A DNA stretch of 14,132 nt from Bacteroidia bacterium. Its GTDB lineage: Bacteria > Bacteroidota > Bacteroidia > Cytophagales > Cyclobacteriaceae. Position numbers and translations under genes: made by a program. Where the stretch lies: assembly GCA_025356795.1 (NCBI GenBank), contig JANXRR010000320.1, positions 1 to 14,132 of the forward strand, given 5' to 3'. Positions 1 to 7,619 of this stretch are shown here, in pieces. The stretch's first letter is position 1, and every line of letters starts with the position of its first letter. The notes beneath the pieces were generated by a model. That model was given only the letters and a program-made list of their open reading frames with translations. It did no database searches and was not told the origin of the DNA.

Positions 1-696
1 GCAGCAAGCCCGATAGAACTACCGGCATAGACTGCGCCTGCGTTCTTCACCATCTTACCTACCTTGGTGCTGGTGTTGCTTCCATTGCTTTGCGGGTTGG
101 TTATCACCGTTGCTACGCCCCCTTCAAAGTCGGTGAAAGAATACGTTAAGGTTGACGATTCAAAATCCAAAGGTAGTGTAGGTAGTGTTCCGCCACCACC
201 GCCACTGGTGGTCAATCGAATATCATCAAACAAGTAAGTGAAGTTAGCGCTTCCATCACCCACCGTTCCTAGATCGAAGATGAGTATTATCTTTTGGTAG
301 GAGTTGGCGGTATTGATAGCACTGTAATCGAACGTTAATTCTTCCCATGCGTTGGCAATAGTTCCGATTGCTTCCTTTTCAAAGTTTTTAGAGGCATCGG
401 TTTGGTTTTCCACTTTTAAGAGAAGTTTAGCACCCACTTTCGGCATGAATACTTTCACCTTAAAAGTTTTGTTGGTCGAGAAATCGATGGGAGCAGCAAG
501 CCCGATAGAACTACCGGCATAGACTGCGCCTGCGTTCTTCACCATCTTACCTACCTTGGTGCTGGTGTTGCTTCCATTGCTTTGCGGGTTGGTTATCACC
601 GTTGCTGCGCCTCCTTCAAAGTCGGTGAAAGAATACGTTAAAGTTGACGATTCAAAATCTAACGGTAATGTTGGAAGTGTGCCGCCACCACTTCCT
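1..696 (-). repeat. Tandem 492-bp in-frame repeat (module C, second copy truncated by window edge)
   Basis: Positions 1-168 match 493-660 with only four differences (115, 120, 150, 168); the first 114 bases are identical. Similarity falls through the linker-coding stretch up to about 204/696. The period is 492 bp, exactly 164 codons, so the repeat adds whole modules without changing the frame. Of the four changes, the one at 115 swaps Ala for Val and the others appear silent. Further copies may lie to the left of the window. Confidence 0.9.
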
Positions 697-2240
697 TGTG
701 CCATAAACCTAATATTATCAAAATACGCAATGTTGTCTTGTGCTCTGGCTGCGAAATCTGGGAACACTACAATCTGATCAATATCAGTTGATACTGCTTC
801 CCCAATTTTTCCTGAGAAATCAAAAGTCAATTCTTCCCACTGATTAATTTTAGTATTCGGTACCTTAATTTCTCCAGTTGATCCTCCCGACAGGGTAGCG
901 AACTTAATTCCCACATCGCTTATTACCGATTTGTAAATCATGATCTTAACGATGCTATTGGTAGCATTTAGTGTAAACCTGCCTAATCCACCCGCTCCAT
1001 GTGGAGATTCAACCCCCGCATAGGGTGCGCCAACTTGTAAAGCGGTAAATTTCGCAACAGTGGCAGAAGTGTTGATACCCGTTGATAAGGGATTAGCTAT
1101 AATTTGAAGCGCGGGGTTGCCTCCGTTTTCAAAAACGTTCCATGCCCAATCAGCTCCATTTCCTCCTGTTTCAAAATCAATAGGTGCTTTTAGGGTTGTA
1201 GATGTGCTGGTAGCTGAGCTGAAGTAGATATTGTCTACATAGATTGTACCATTCCCATCAAATTTAATTTGGATTACATCGCTTAGATTTACTGTTGGGT
1301 TAGTAAAGAATGATAGTGGTATATCCACACTTACCCACTCGTTATTTTTAATGGTGAAAGGGTATGCCTTCTCTATTGGCCCTGTGCTAATAAGATATAC
1401 GTTTAAAGCTGTGGAATTGGCTGTCCAAAAATCTACGTGAAGATTAGTCTTTGCCGATACATTTTGTGAACTGGCAAATTGCAACCCTTGATAATTCAAA
1501 TTCTCATATTTAAGAGTATTATTTCCGGCAATGGAAACTTGAGTGGTAACCGTAGCTTGCCCCCAATTAGGATTGAAATCGGTGCCTGAAATATTTGTGT
1601 ACGCATCGCTGAAAACCGAAAGCACATTGGCGGCAGCTACTACAGGTATAGGTGCTGCAACCGCTGGGGCAGTGGGGGCAGGTTGTGGCGAAAAGGAAAT
1701 GTTATCAAGGTAAATGATATTATCTTGTGCGCGAGCATTGAAGTCAGGGAAAATCACAATTTGATCTATTCCAGTTGAGACGGCTTCACCAATTTTCGCG
1801 GCAAAGTTAAAGGTAAGTTCCTCCCATTCGTTTATTTTGGTGTTGGCTACTTTAATTTCTCCAGTCGATCCTCCTGGGAAGGTGGCAAACTTTATTCCTA
1901 CATCGCTTATTACGGTTTTATAAACCATAATTTTTACAATGCTATTGCTAGCCGTAAGCGTAAACGTACCTATGCCACCTGCTCCATGAGGAGATTCAAC
2001 TCCTGCGTATGGCGCGCCTCCCTGCAAAGCAGTAAATTTAGCCACCGTAGCTGAAGTATTGATGCCAGTTGAAAAAGGATTGGCAACTATCTGTAATGCA
2101 GGATTGCTAACATTTTCAAAAACATTCCAAGCCCAGCCTGCACCACTAGGGCCCAATTCAAAATTAATCGGATTAGTTTGTGCCCGTAGCCCAGAAGCCA
2201 CCGACAAACAAACCAAAACAAAAAGCGTAAAAATTCTCAT
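1..2240 (-). CDS. Secreted multi-module carbohydrate-binding-like protein (3' end beyond window)
   Basis: The reading frame is open from ATG at 2240 to the left edge, giving 746 complete codons and no stop. A signal peptide is clear (MRIFTLFVLVCLSVASGLRA, cleavage near A20/Q21); no lipobox cysteine. Modules: A1 about 24-183, Ala/Pro linker, B about 196-341, A2 about 353-512, Gly-rich linker, C1 about 526-677, Gly-rich linker, C2 from about 690, cut off. A1 and A2 are close copies sharing NPALQI, STGINTSATVAKFTALQ and APYAGVESPHGAGG. B (ANVLSVFSDAYTN, LKYENLNYQG, IYVDNIYF) resembles beta-sandwich modules attached to GH16 and other glucan-active enzymes of Bacteroidota. A and C share a P-(I/L)-(N/D)-F-E opening and an NP-x-S-x-G-x-NTS motif, and end in (L/F)-D-(N/D)-I. 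No catalytic domain is seen in the part present. It follows the second GH16 gene by 31 nt. Glucan binding is inferred. The missing C-terminus could hold an enzyme domain or a type IX secretion signal. Confidence 0.85.
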   Translation of the reverse strand, partial: MRIFTLFVLVCLSVASGLRAQTNPINFELGPSGAGWAWNVFENVSNPALQIVANPFSTGINTSATVAKFTALQGGAPYAGVESPHGAGGIGTFTLTASNSIVKIMVYKTVISDVGIKFATFPGGSTGEIKVANTKINEWEELTFNFAAKIGEAVSTGIDQIVIFPDFNARAQDNIIYLDNISFSPQPAPTAPAVAAPIPVVAAANVLSVFSDAYTNISGTDFNPNWGQATVTTQVSIAGNNTLKYENLNYQGLQFASSQNVSAKTNLHVDFWTANSTALNVYLISTGPIEKAYPFTIKNNEWVSVDIPLSFFTNPTVNLSDVIQIKFDGNGTIYVDNIYFSSATSTSTTLKAPIDFETGGNGADWAWNVFENGGNPALQIIANPLSTGINTSATVAKFTALQVGAPYAGVESPHGAGGLGRFTLNATNSIVKIMIYKSVISDVGIKFATLSGGSTGEIKVPNTKINQWEELTFDFSGKIGEAVSTDIDQIVVFPDFAARAQDNIAYFDNIRFMAQGSGGGTLPTLPLDFESSTLTYSFTDFEGGAATVITNPQSNGSNTSTKVGKMVKNAGAVYAGSSIGLAAPIDFSTNKTFKVKVFMPKVGAKLLLKVENQTDASKNFEKEAIGTIANAWEELTFDYSAINTANSYQKIILIFDLGTVGDGSANFTYLFDDIRLTTSGGGGGTLPTLPLDFESSTLTYSFTDFEGGVATVITNPQSNGSNTSTKVGKMVKNAGAVYAGSSIGLA
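703..2171 (-). repeat. Older dispersed in-frame duplication (module A copies A1 and A2)
   Basis: Module A occurs twice in the same protein, at about 2171-1692 (A1) and about 1184-705 (A2), with the different module B in between. The protein copies are clearly close, sharing for example SPHGAGG, SDVGIKFAT, GGSTGEIKV and GEAVST. The DNA differs at many third codon positions, unlike the nearly identical C1/C2 pair. The duplication is therefore older than the C1/C2 event. Boundaries are approximate. Confidence 0.8.
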
Positions 2241-2271
2241 GTATTTTGGGTTTAAGATTTACTAAATTTAT

Positions 2272-3054
2272 TTATTGATATACTCTAACGTAATCCACTT
2301 CCATTTTCGCTTGTGTTATAGCGGTATCGATCGGGCCGCCAAGTCCTCCGCCCATAGCCACATTCATGATGATAAAAAAGGGGGAGTCAAAAGGCCACGT
2401 GTCTGCATTCCTTTTCTCTGGTTGAAATACATAGTACGAAACACCATCTACTAAAAATGCTAACTTTTCTTTTGTCCAGATTACTTCGTAGGTGTGGAAA
2501 TCGGAATGAAAAGAATCTACTATCGTAGAATTTTTATTGATCGTTTCACCAAAGCTTGCAGTGGTATGGATGGCGCTCTGGACTACGGCAGGATTACGCC
2601 CCACATGCTCCATTACATCTATTTCGCCACATGCAGGCCAGCCTATAGTGACTATGTTTTCCGGCAGCATCCAGAGGGCAGGCCAGCTTCCTTTTCCCTC
2701 GGGAAGTTTTGCCCTGAATTCTACTCGTCCGTAAGTGAAATTCATCTTTCTTTGGGTGGTAATTTTTCCCGAAGTCCATCCATGATTAGTTTTACGCGCT
2801 TGAAGAATCATCTTTCCATTCTCTACGCGCACGTTGGAAGGCTGGTCTGAATAAACTTCTTCTTCATTATTACCCCAACCGCATAGTTTAGGGCAACCGT
2901 TGCCGAGCTCATAGTTCCAATTAGAACTATCCGGTTTACCGCTATACTCAAATTCATCAGACCAAATGAGCCGTTCATTTTTTATGGGATTGCACGATGA
3001 GCCCACCAGGAAGAAGGCACCACCGAAAAAATATAAAAGTATAAGCAGTTTCAT
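2272..3054 (-). CDS. GH16 endo-beta-1,3-glucanase (laminarinase-like), minimal lipoprotein form
   Basis: A 260-residue protein that is almost only a GH16 catalytic domain, about 28-260, the normal size for one beta-jelly-roll domain. The family signature G-E-I-D-V-M-E-H is at 143-150. By family knowledge E144 is the nucleophile, D146 the assisting aspartate and E149 the acid/base. The extra Met makes this the laminarinase-type signature, not the E-I-D-I-E lichenase type. Other family marks are LIWSDEFEYSG, CGWGNNE, YGRVEFRAKLPEGKGSWPALWML and the C-terminal VDYVRVYQ. The N-terminus is hydrophobic and ends in a putative lipobox, GSS-C21, followed by NPIKNE without an acidic pair. Cys54 and Cys58 lie in the CPKLC segment. 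It starts 23 nt after the preceding GH16 gene, in the same operon. Expected reaction: internal cleavage of beta-1,3- or beta-1,3/1,4-glucan. The exact substrate is not settled. Confidence 0.92.
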   Translation of the reverse strand: MKLLILLYFFGGAFFLVGSSCNPIKNERLIWSDEFEYSGKPDSSNWNYELGNGCPKLCGWGNNEEEVYSDQPSNVRVENGKMILQARKTNHGWTSGKITTQRKMNFTYGRVEFRAKLPEGKGSWPALWMLPENIVTIGWPACGEIDVMEHVGRNPAVVQSAIHTTASFGETINKNSTIVDSFHSDFHTYEVIWTKEKLAFLVDGVSYYVFQPEKRNADTWPFDSPFFIIMNVAMGGGLGGPIDTAITQAKMEVDYVRVYQ

Positions 3055-3077
3055 TTTTATAAGTTGGCTATTGATGG

Positions 3078-4199
3078 CTATTGAAATACACGGATATAGT
3101 CCACAATTAAATTCTGAGGAAATACAGTTGTTACATCTGGATTACCGGGTAGAGTTCCTCCCACGGCAACATTGAAGATGAAAAAGAATTCTTTTTGGAA
3201 TTCGCTCAGCGCGGTGGGCGTAATGTCGATCGAATGATATTGAACATTATCCAGGTACCAAATAATTGAGTTGCTTGTCCAGGCGATCGAATACACATGA
3301 AACTCGTCTGACAATATTCCGCTGGCAAGGGACTTGTTTGCTGAGAAACTTGCATAGGTTCCGTTGTTATCCCAATGGGCAGTTCCAAATACTGTTTTCT
3401 CTCTCCCTTGTCCTCCAATCATTTCCATAATATCAATTTCACCACAAGCGGGCCATGGCGTTGTTTGAATATTAGATCCCAACATCCAAAGGGCAGGCCA
3501 GATGCCTTGACCTTTCGGGTTGGTGGCACGTATGTCAACTCGCCCATACTTAAATGATTTGAGTCCACTGGTAGCAAGTCGTGACGAGGTGTAGTTGTAT
3601 CCATTGTATGTTTCCTTTTTCGCAGTTATAATTAAGTAGCCATTTTTTACTTGCGTATTTTCTTGTCGGTAATATTGTGTCTCATTATTTCCCCAACCGT
3701 TATTGTTTCCCAATTCATATTTCCAATTCGAGAGATTTAAACTGGTGCCGTCAAATTCATCTTGCCAAGCAAGCGTTTTGCCTGCGTAGGTGAGGGGAGA
3801 AGTCGCACCTGTCGTGGGGATGATTACATCTCCACTCAGCGCAATGGAGATAGTTTTTGTTTCAGTAATAAATTCTGACTGTGTCACATGCGCTTGTGCG
3901 CGCACTGTGTAGGTGCCGGCTGTTGCATAGGTGTGGGTTACGCTTCCATCGGTAGTCTTCTCGCCAGTTTCTGCCGGACTTTCGCCAAAGAAAATAGTAT
4001 AGAAATTTGCTTTATCGGCTGTGGCGGTAAACGTTACTTTTCCAGTGCCATCTGAGCTAATGGTTGCGTTTAACACCAAATTTGATGGAGGGGTTAATTT
4101 CTGAGAAGGGTCATCGTTTTTACAGCTTATCGCGATAAGAACAAGTGAGAATAGAATGGTGGAAAACTTCATGAAATAAATTATTATTTTTTGTTTCAT
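3078..4199 (-). CDS. GH16 endo-beta-1,3-glucanase with N-terminal PKD-like domain, lipoprotein
   Basis: A 373-residue lipoprotein. The upstream ATG at 4199 is possible, but ATG at 4172 (residue 10, MKFSTILFSLVLIAIS-C) gives a more ordinary signal peptide; the lipidated Cys is residue 26 from the first ATG. The residues after it, KNDDP, are acidic like Bacteroidota surface-export signals. A PKD-like Ig fold is at about 40-122, with HTYATAGTYTVRAQA as its last strands. The GH16 domain covers about 135-373, with catalytic G-E-I-D-I-M-E-M at 253-260: nucleophile E254, D256, acid/base E259. It also has WQDEFDG, NGWGNNETQYY, YGRVDIRA, GIWPALWMLGS and a VDYIRVFQ end. It lies 10 nt after the binding-protein gene. 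Expected role: endo-cleavage of beta-1,3-glucan at the cell surface, with the PKD domain as spacer or binding aid (inference). Confidence 0.93.
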   Translation of the reverse strand: MKQKIIIYFMKFSTILFSLVLIAISCKNDDPSQKLTPPSNLVLNATISSDGTGKVTFTATADKANFYTIFFGESPAETGEKTTDGSVTHTYATAGTYTVRAQAHVTQSEFITETKTISIALSGDVIIPTTGATSPLTYAGKTLAWQDEFDGTSLNLSNWKYELGNNNGWGNNETQYYRQENTQVKNGYLIITAKKETYNGYNYTSSRLATSGLKSFKYGRVDIRATNPKGQGIWPALWMLGSNIQTTPWPACGEIDIMEMIGGQGREKTVFGTAHWDNNGTYASFSANKSLASGILSDEFHVYSIAWTSNSIIWYLDNVQYHSIDITPTALSEFQKEFFFIFNVAVGGTLPGNPDVTTVFPQNLIVDYIRVFQ

Positions 4200-4209
4200 A
4201 TAATCAGAC

Positions 4210-6138
4210 TTATTTGTTTGTCAGGACGTATGTCCAAAATACTCCACTATTTGTTTCTAGTGTGAGTGTTAAGGTTTCTACAGAACCATTTTTGGTATAT
4301 CCAAGAACTTCATAGGTTACCGATCCGTTTGTAGCAGGGGGGCCGGCAGCATATTCGCTGCCATTTTTAGCTTTTGGCAAAACGATAAAGGCACCCGTTC
4401 CAGTAACGGTAATAGTGGCAGGGGTGGAGCCAGCAGCAGGTGCAAAAGTGAAAGCATGTGTACCGGATCCCCATGCCTTAGCGTTGGTTCCTAATGCCGA
4501 TTCTGAAGCGCATCCGTCAGGTGTGATTCCTAAATAAGCTTCGCCAAAAACATCGCCCTTCGAGTCGTAGACATATACATCACCCATTTTAAAGATAAAT
4601 TCATCGTTGAAGAGGCATGGGCGTGCGCCTGATAAGTCAAGACCATTGGGATAATATTGGTCACTACCCTTTGCAGGCCCTACTCCAAAGGAACCTGCAG
4701 CGGGTTTTAATATCCATGTCTTAGATGAACCACCAGTCAACGAAGCAAGTGTTAGTGTGCTCGGTATGGAGGCTTGCTTAATGTCGTCTATGTAAAAAGT
4801 GCCTCCCGAGTTGTTATCAAAATCTAAAAACAAAGAAATTCTATTGTATGTATTACTGGCAGCCCCAGTAAAATCAAACGACAATGTCTGCCATTGGTTA
4901 ATTTGAGTGACGTTGGCGAAAACCTCAATAGCAGGGGTACTTCCATCTATCGTCTCAACTTTAAAAAGTGCCCTTCCGACAACGGGAGAATAAACTTTAT
5001 AAGTGAATGAGGTATTAGTTGAAAAATCTATTTTGCTCGTAAGGCTAGTTTGTATGCCAGCCGTGTTTGCGCCTGTACCCTTTACGTATTTACCCACATT
5101 TGCGCTGGTATTAATTCCGGTTGCCGAAGGATTTGCCACTACATCATACGTACTTCCGCTAAATCCGATAAAAGGAGGCTTAGGCCCCTCAAAGTCGATT
5201 GGCAATGTAGAGGTAGCAGGCGGGGGCGGAGGTGGGGGCGTATAACCTTTTGGTATGAGCCGCTGATACCAGGCCAACCCTGGATTTTTTGTGTCCACCG
5301 CGCGAATAACCAATTCATTTTCTGAAAGGCTGACAATTTTGTAGGAAGATGTACCCGCATAGTAACCAATAAATCCGCCTGGCGAAATTGTAAGCGACTG
5401 ATTGCCATCGGGCCCGGAAATTGTCCAAGAGAGATTTTTGGGTGCCGTAAAGGGAGCCGTTTTATCTCCCAAATTGTCAAAGGATCCGGGAAAGTCAGAA
5501 GCATACTTACTATTTAAATAAACATCTCCATTTGTTTCGTAGATGTACTGGAAGCCAGATAAAACGAACGTAAACTCATCATTATACAATCCGGTTCCTG
5601 GCTTTTCGTTAGGCCCTGCAGAGTAATAGTTGGGCACATCTCCGAGAGTGGGGTCAGACGGATTTGGCCCCACGCCAAAGTGACCTGCACGCGTGGCATC
5701 GATGATCCAAGTTTTGCCGGCAGGTTTACTTGCTCCCCCAGTCAAAAAATTATAAACAGGAATATCTAATAATGTCGGATCGTCTTGGGCGATAACAATA
5801 GTTTGTGAACTAGACGTGCTTCCTCCATTCGTAAAAATAGTAAGAGTCACTTTGTAGGAACCCTTTAAAGGAAAGACGCCATTTACATCATTGCCCTCCA
5901 GCTTTGTTCCGTTTCCGAAATCCCACTTTTTTAAAAAAGCTTTCGAGGCGTTTTTAAAAGTAAGAATATTAGCGCTGGCTACAGTGGGTGTAAAGGTAAA
6001 GGTCGCATCTGAAGCTACTGGTGATTCACCTAGCGTGGGTATCGTCTCTTTGCAAGAAATGAAAACCAATTGCGAAATGAACAAAATCGTCAAAATTGCA
6101 GAGACGAATCTTTTGGTTGTATAGTGGTTTGGTTTCAT
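4210..6138 (-). CDS. PKD-containing surface glycan-binding-like lipoprotein (SusE/SGBP position)
   Basis: ATG at 6138, one nt after the susD stop, gives 642 residues; an in-frame ATG at 6150 would add MDIN and overlap susD by 11 nt. Signal peptide with lipobox FIS-C (Cys29, or Cys33 from the upstream ATG). Domains, numbered from the upstream ATG: PKD about 48-122 (KKWDFGNGT, GSYKVTLTIF); domain X1 about 130-300 (LTGGASKPAGKTWI, GHFGVGP, LYNDEFTF); a run of seven prolines at 305-311; a module C-like beta-sandwich about 315-458 (LPIDFEG, ATGINTSANVGK, IDFSTN, FYIDDI); domain X2 about 467-646 (LTGGSSKTWI, SFGVGP, LFNDEFIF). The C-like module is related to the repeats in the last gene of the operon. 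No catalytic motif was seen. Its place after susD is where PULs usually encode a SusE-like binding protein, so glucan capture at the cell surface is the likely role, not proven by the sequence. Confidence 0.85.
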   Translation of the reverse strand: MKPNHYTTKRFVSAILTILFISQLVFISCKETIPTLGESPVASDATFTFTPTVASANILTFKNASKAFLKKWDFGNGTKLEGNDVNGVFPLKGSYKVTLTIFTNGGSTSSSQTIVIAQDDPTLLDIPVYNFLTGGASKPAGKTWIIDATRAGHFGVGPNPSDPTLGDVPNYYSAGPNEKPGTGLYNDEFTFVLSGFQYIYETNGDVYLNSKYASDFPGSFDNLGDKTAPFTAPKNLSWTISGPDGNQSLTISPGGFIGYYAGTSSYKIVSLSENELVIRAVDTKNPGLAWYQRLIPKGYTPPPPPPPATSTLPIDFEGPKPPFIGFSGSTYDVVANPSATGINTSANVGKYVKGTGANTAGIQTSLTSKIDFSTNTSFTYKVYSPVVGRALFKVETIDGSTPAIEVFANVTQINQWQTLSFDFTGAASNTYNRISLFLDFDNNSGGTFYIDDIKQASIPSTLTLASLTGGSSKTWILKPAAGSFGVGPAKGSDQYYPNGLDLSGARPCLFNDEFIFKMGDVYVYDSKGDVFGEAYLGITPDGCASESALGTNAKAWGSGTHAFTFAPAAGSTPATITVTGTGAFIVLPKAKNGSEYAAGPPATNGSVTYEVLGYTKNGSVETLTLTLETNSGVFWTYVLTNK

Positions 6139-6139
6139 A

Positions 6140-7615
6140 TTAATATCCATTGTTTTGCTTCCAGCCTGCGCCTGCTAAATCTATTTCTGCTTGCGGAATC
6201 GGAAATAATTCATTCTTGCCTGTTTGAAAACCTGTGATCTGCGCAGCCGCTCTGCCAGTTCTTACCAAATCAAAAAAATGAAGCCCTTCGCCCGCGAACT
6301 CTACTCTGCGCTCGTGATAAATGGCAGCAGTTAATGCCGATCCGGTAACATTAACGGAAGGCATAGCCACACTTACTCTACTTCGAACCTGATTTAAATA
6401 AAGAATTGCTTGGGCATCGTTAGGGCTTGGTTTACGATTGTGAGCTTCGGCTGCCATCAGTAGAACGTCCGCATACCGAATTACTTTATGGTTAACGGGG
6501 CTTGTTAAGTTGTTGTCATTAGGACCTATTTCATCTGCTCGCTTAATGTACTTATTGTTGTAATAGCCGGTATGTCCTCCAAGCCCAATTGTATAGGTAA
6601 CAGTTGGATTAGCGGTTTTGAATGCTTCAATATCCAGCACTGAACCTTTTAGTCGAGGATCATTCGCTTCGAATTCATCTACCAAGTTTTTGGTAGGAAG
6701 ATTATAGCTAAATCCGCTCGAATACGTGGGGCCTTTATATCCGCGAACTCCCTGAAATCCTACAGCGATAAAACCCGATGTGCATACAAAGCACCCGAAA
6801 TCTCCTCCTGGAGATGCGCCATATTCAATATCAAACACGGTTTCACTATTTCCCTCATTAACTACGCGAAATATGGTTGCGTAATCCTGAAATAAACTAT
6901 ACCCTCCTTGATTGATGATTTGGTCAAGTGTGTTAGCAGCCAGGTCAAATTTATTTTGATATAAGTATGCTTTGCCTAATAGTGCCAACGCAGCTCCTTT
7001 TGTAACTTTCCCTTTTACAGGATTAGTCCAGTTAAGAATGCTGGCGGCAAACTGCAAATCCTTTTCTATTTGCCCGTATACCACTGCTACTGGCGTTCGC
7101 GGTGTAGCCGGAACCTCACTGGCCGGAAGTCGCTTATCAACTACCAAAGGAACATCTCCAAAAAACTTAACCAATTCGAAGTAATAGTAGGCTCGCAAGA
7201 AAGCGGCCTCTGCCAGCACATTGTCTTTGCCTACAAAATTAATTCTGTTTTTAAATTCAAAAATAAAATTGCAGCGCGTAATTCCACTGTACATGTACCG
7301 GAATAAACTACTCAGCTCAGCATTTACACCTCCGTGCGTCATGGCGTCAATCTGGTGCAAGCCCTGCGAATCGGTTACGCTCTCGCCACCTGAAATTGAA
7401 TTGTTGGAGGCGATTTCGCCAATAAAAAGGCTGAGGTAAGAAGAGTGTAGTAATTGATAGGCACCAATCAGCGCCTTGTCATAATCGGAAGGTGAATTGA
7501 AATAGTTTTCAGCATCCAGTGCGTAGTCTGGTTTGATATCCACAAATGAATCACACGACAATAATAGAAGTATGATGAAATAAACCGTTGCTGATTTGGT
7601 TATAAATGTCTTCAT
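6140..7615 (-). CDS. susD: SusD/RagB-family outer-membrane glycan-binding lipoprotein
   Basis: A 491-residue protein, a normal SusD length. The frame is open further upstream, to 7768, but that stretch only shadows the end of susC. ATG at 7615 gives a typical lipoprotein signal (MKTFITKSATVYFIILLLLS-C21) and lies 4 nt after the susC stop. SusD marks: the N-terminal DSFVDIKPDYALDAENYF segment, TPR-like helices at about 133-158 (AEAAFLRAYYYFELVKFFGDVPLV) and 207-236, VIRYADVLLMAAEAHN at about 378, HERRVEFAGEGLHFFDLVRTGRA at about 434-456, and the family ending ELFPIPQAEIDL near 469. In known systems SusD forms a lid on SusC and delivers oligosaccharides. Two cysteines three apart (C275, C278, in GCFVC) sit in a Gly/aromatic-rich loop region. 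The specific glycan is inferred only from the adjoining GH16 genes. Confidence 0.95.
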   Translation of the reverse strand: MKTFITKSATVYFIILLLLSCDSFVDIKPDYALDAENYFNSPSDYDKALIGAYQLLHSSYLSLFIGEIASNNSISGGESVTDSQGLHQIDAMTHGGVNAELSSLFRYMYSGITRCNFIFEFKNRINFVGKDNVLAEAAFLRAYYYFELVKFFGDVPLVVDKRLPASEVPATPRTPVAVVYGQIEKDLQFAASILNWTNPVKGKVTKGAALALLGKAYLYQNKFDLAANTLDQIINQGGYSLFQDYATIFRVVNEGNSETVFDIEYGASPGGDFGCFVCTSGFIAVGFQGVRGYKGPTYSSGFSYNLPTKNLVDEFEANDPRLKGSVLDIEAFKTANPTVTYTIGLGGHTGYYNNKYIKRADEIGPNDNNLTSPVNHKVIRYADVLLMAAEAHNRKPSPNDAQAILYLNQVRSRVSVAMPSVNVTGSALTAAIYHERRVEFAGEGLHFFDLVRTGRAAAQITGFQTGKNELFPIPQAEIDLAGAGWKQNNGY

Positions 7616-7619
7616 AATT

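Noticed and set aside
556..777. Plus-strand frame of 73 codons inside the modular protein gene
   Set aside because: It lies antisense to a long, repeat-structured coding region with recognisable modules, so it is a shadow.
2494..2850. Plus-strand frame of 118 codons opposite the second GH16 gene
   Set aside because: It is antisense to the GH16 catalytic domain with its intact active-site motif; no signal of its own.
5139..5504. Minus-strand frame of 121 codons in a different frame within the binding lipoprotein gene
   Set aside because: It overlaps an intact domain-rich frame on the same strand, and its composition (many Arg, Leu, Pro) is typical of an out-of-frame read.
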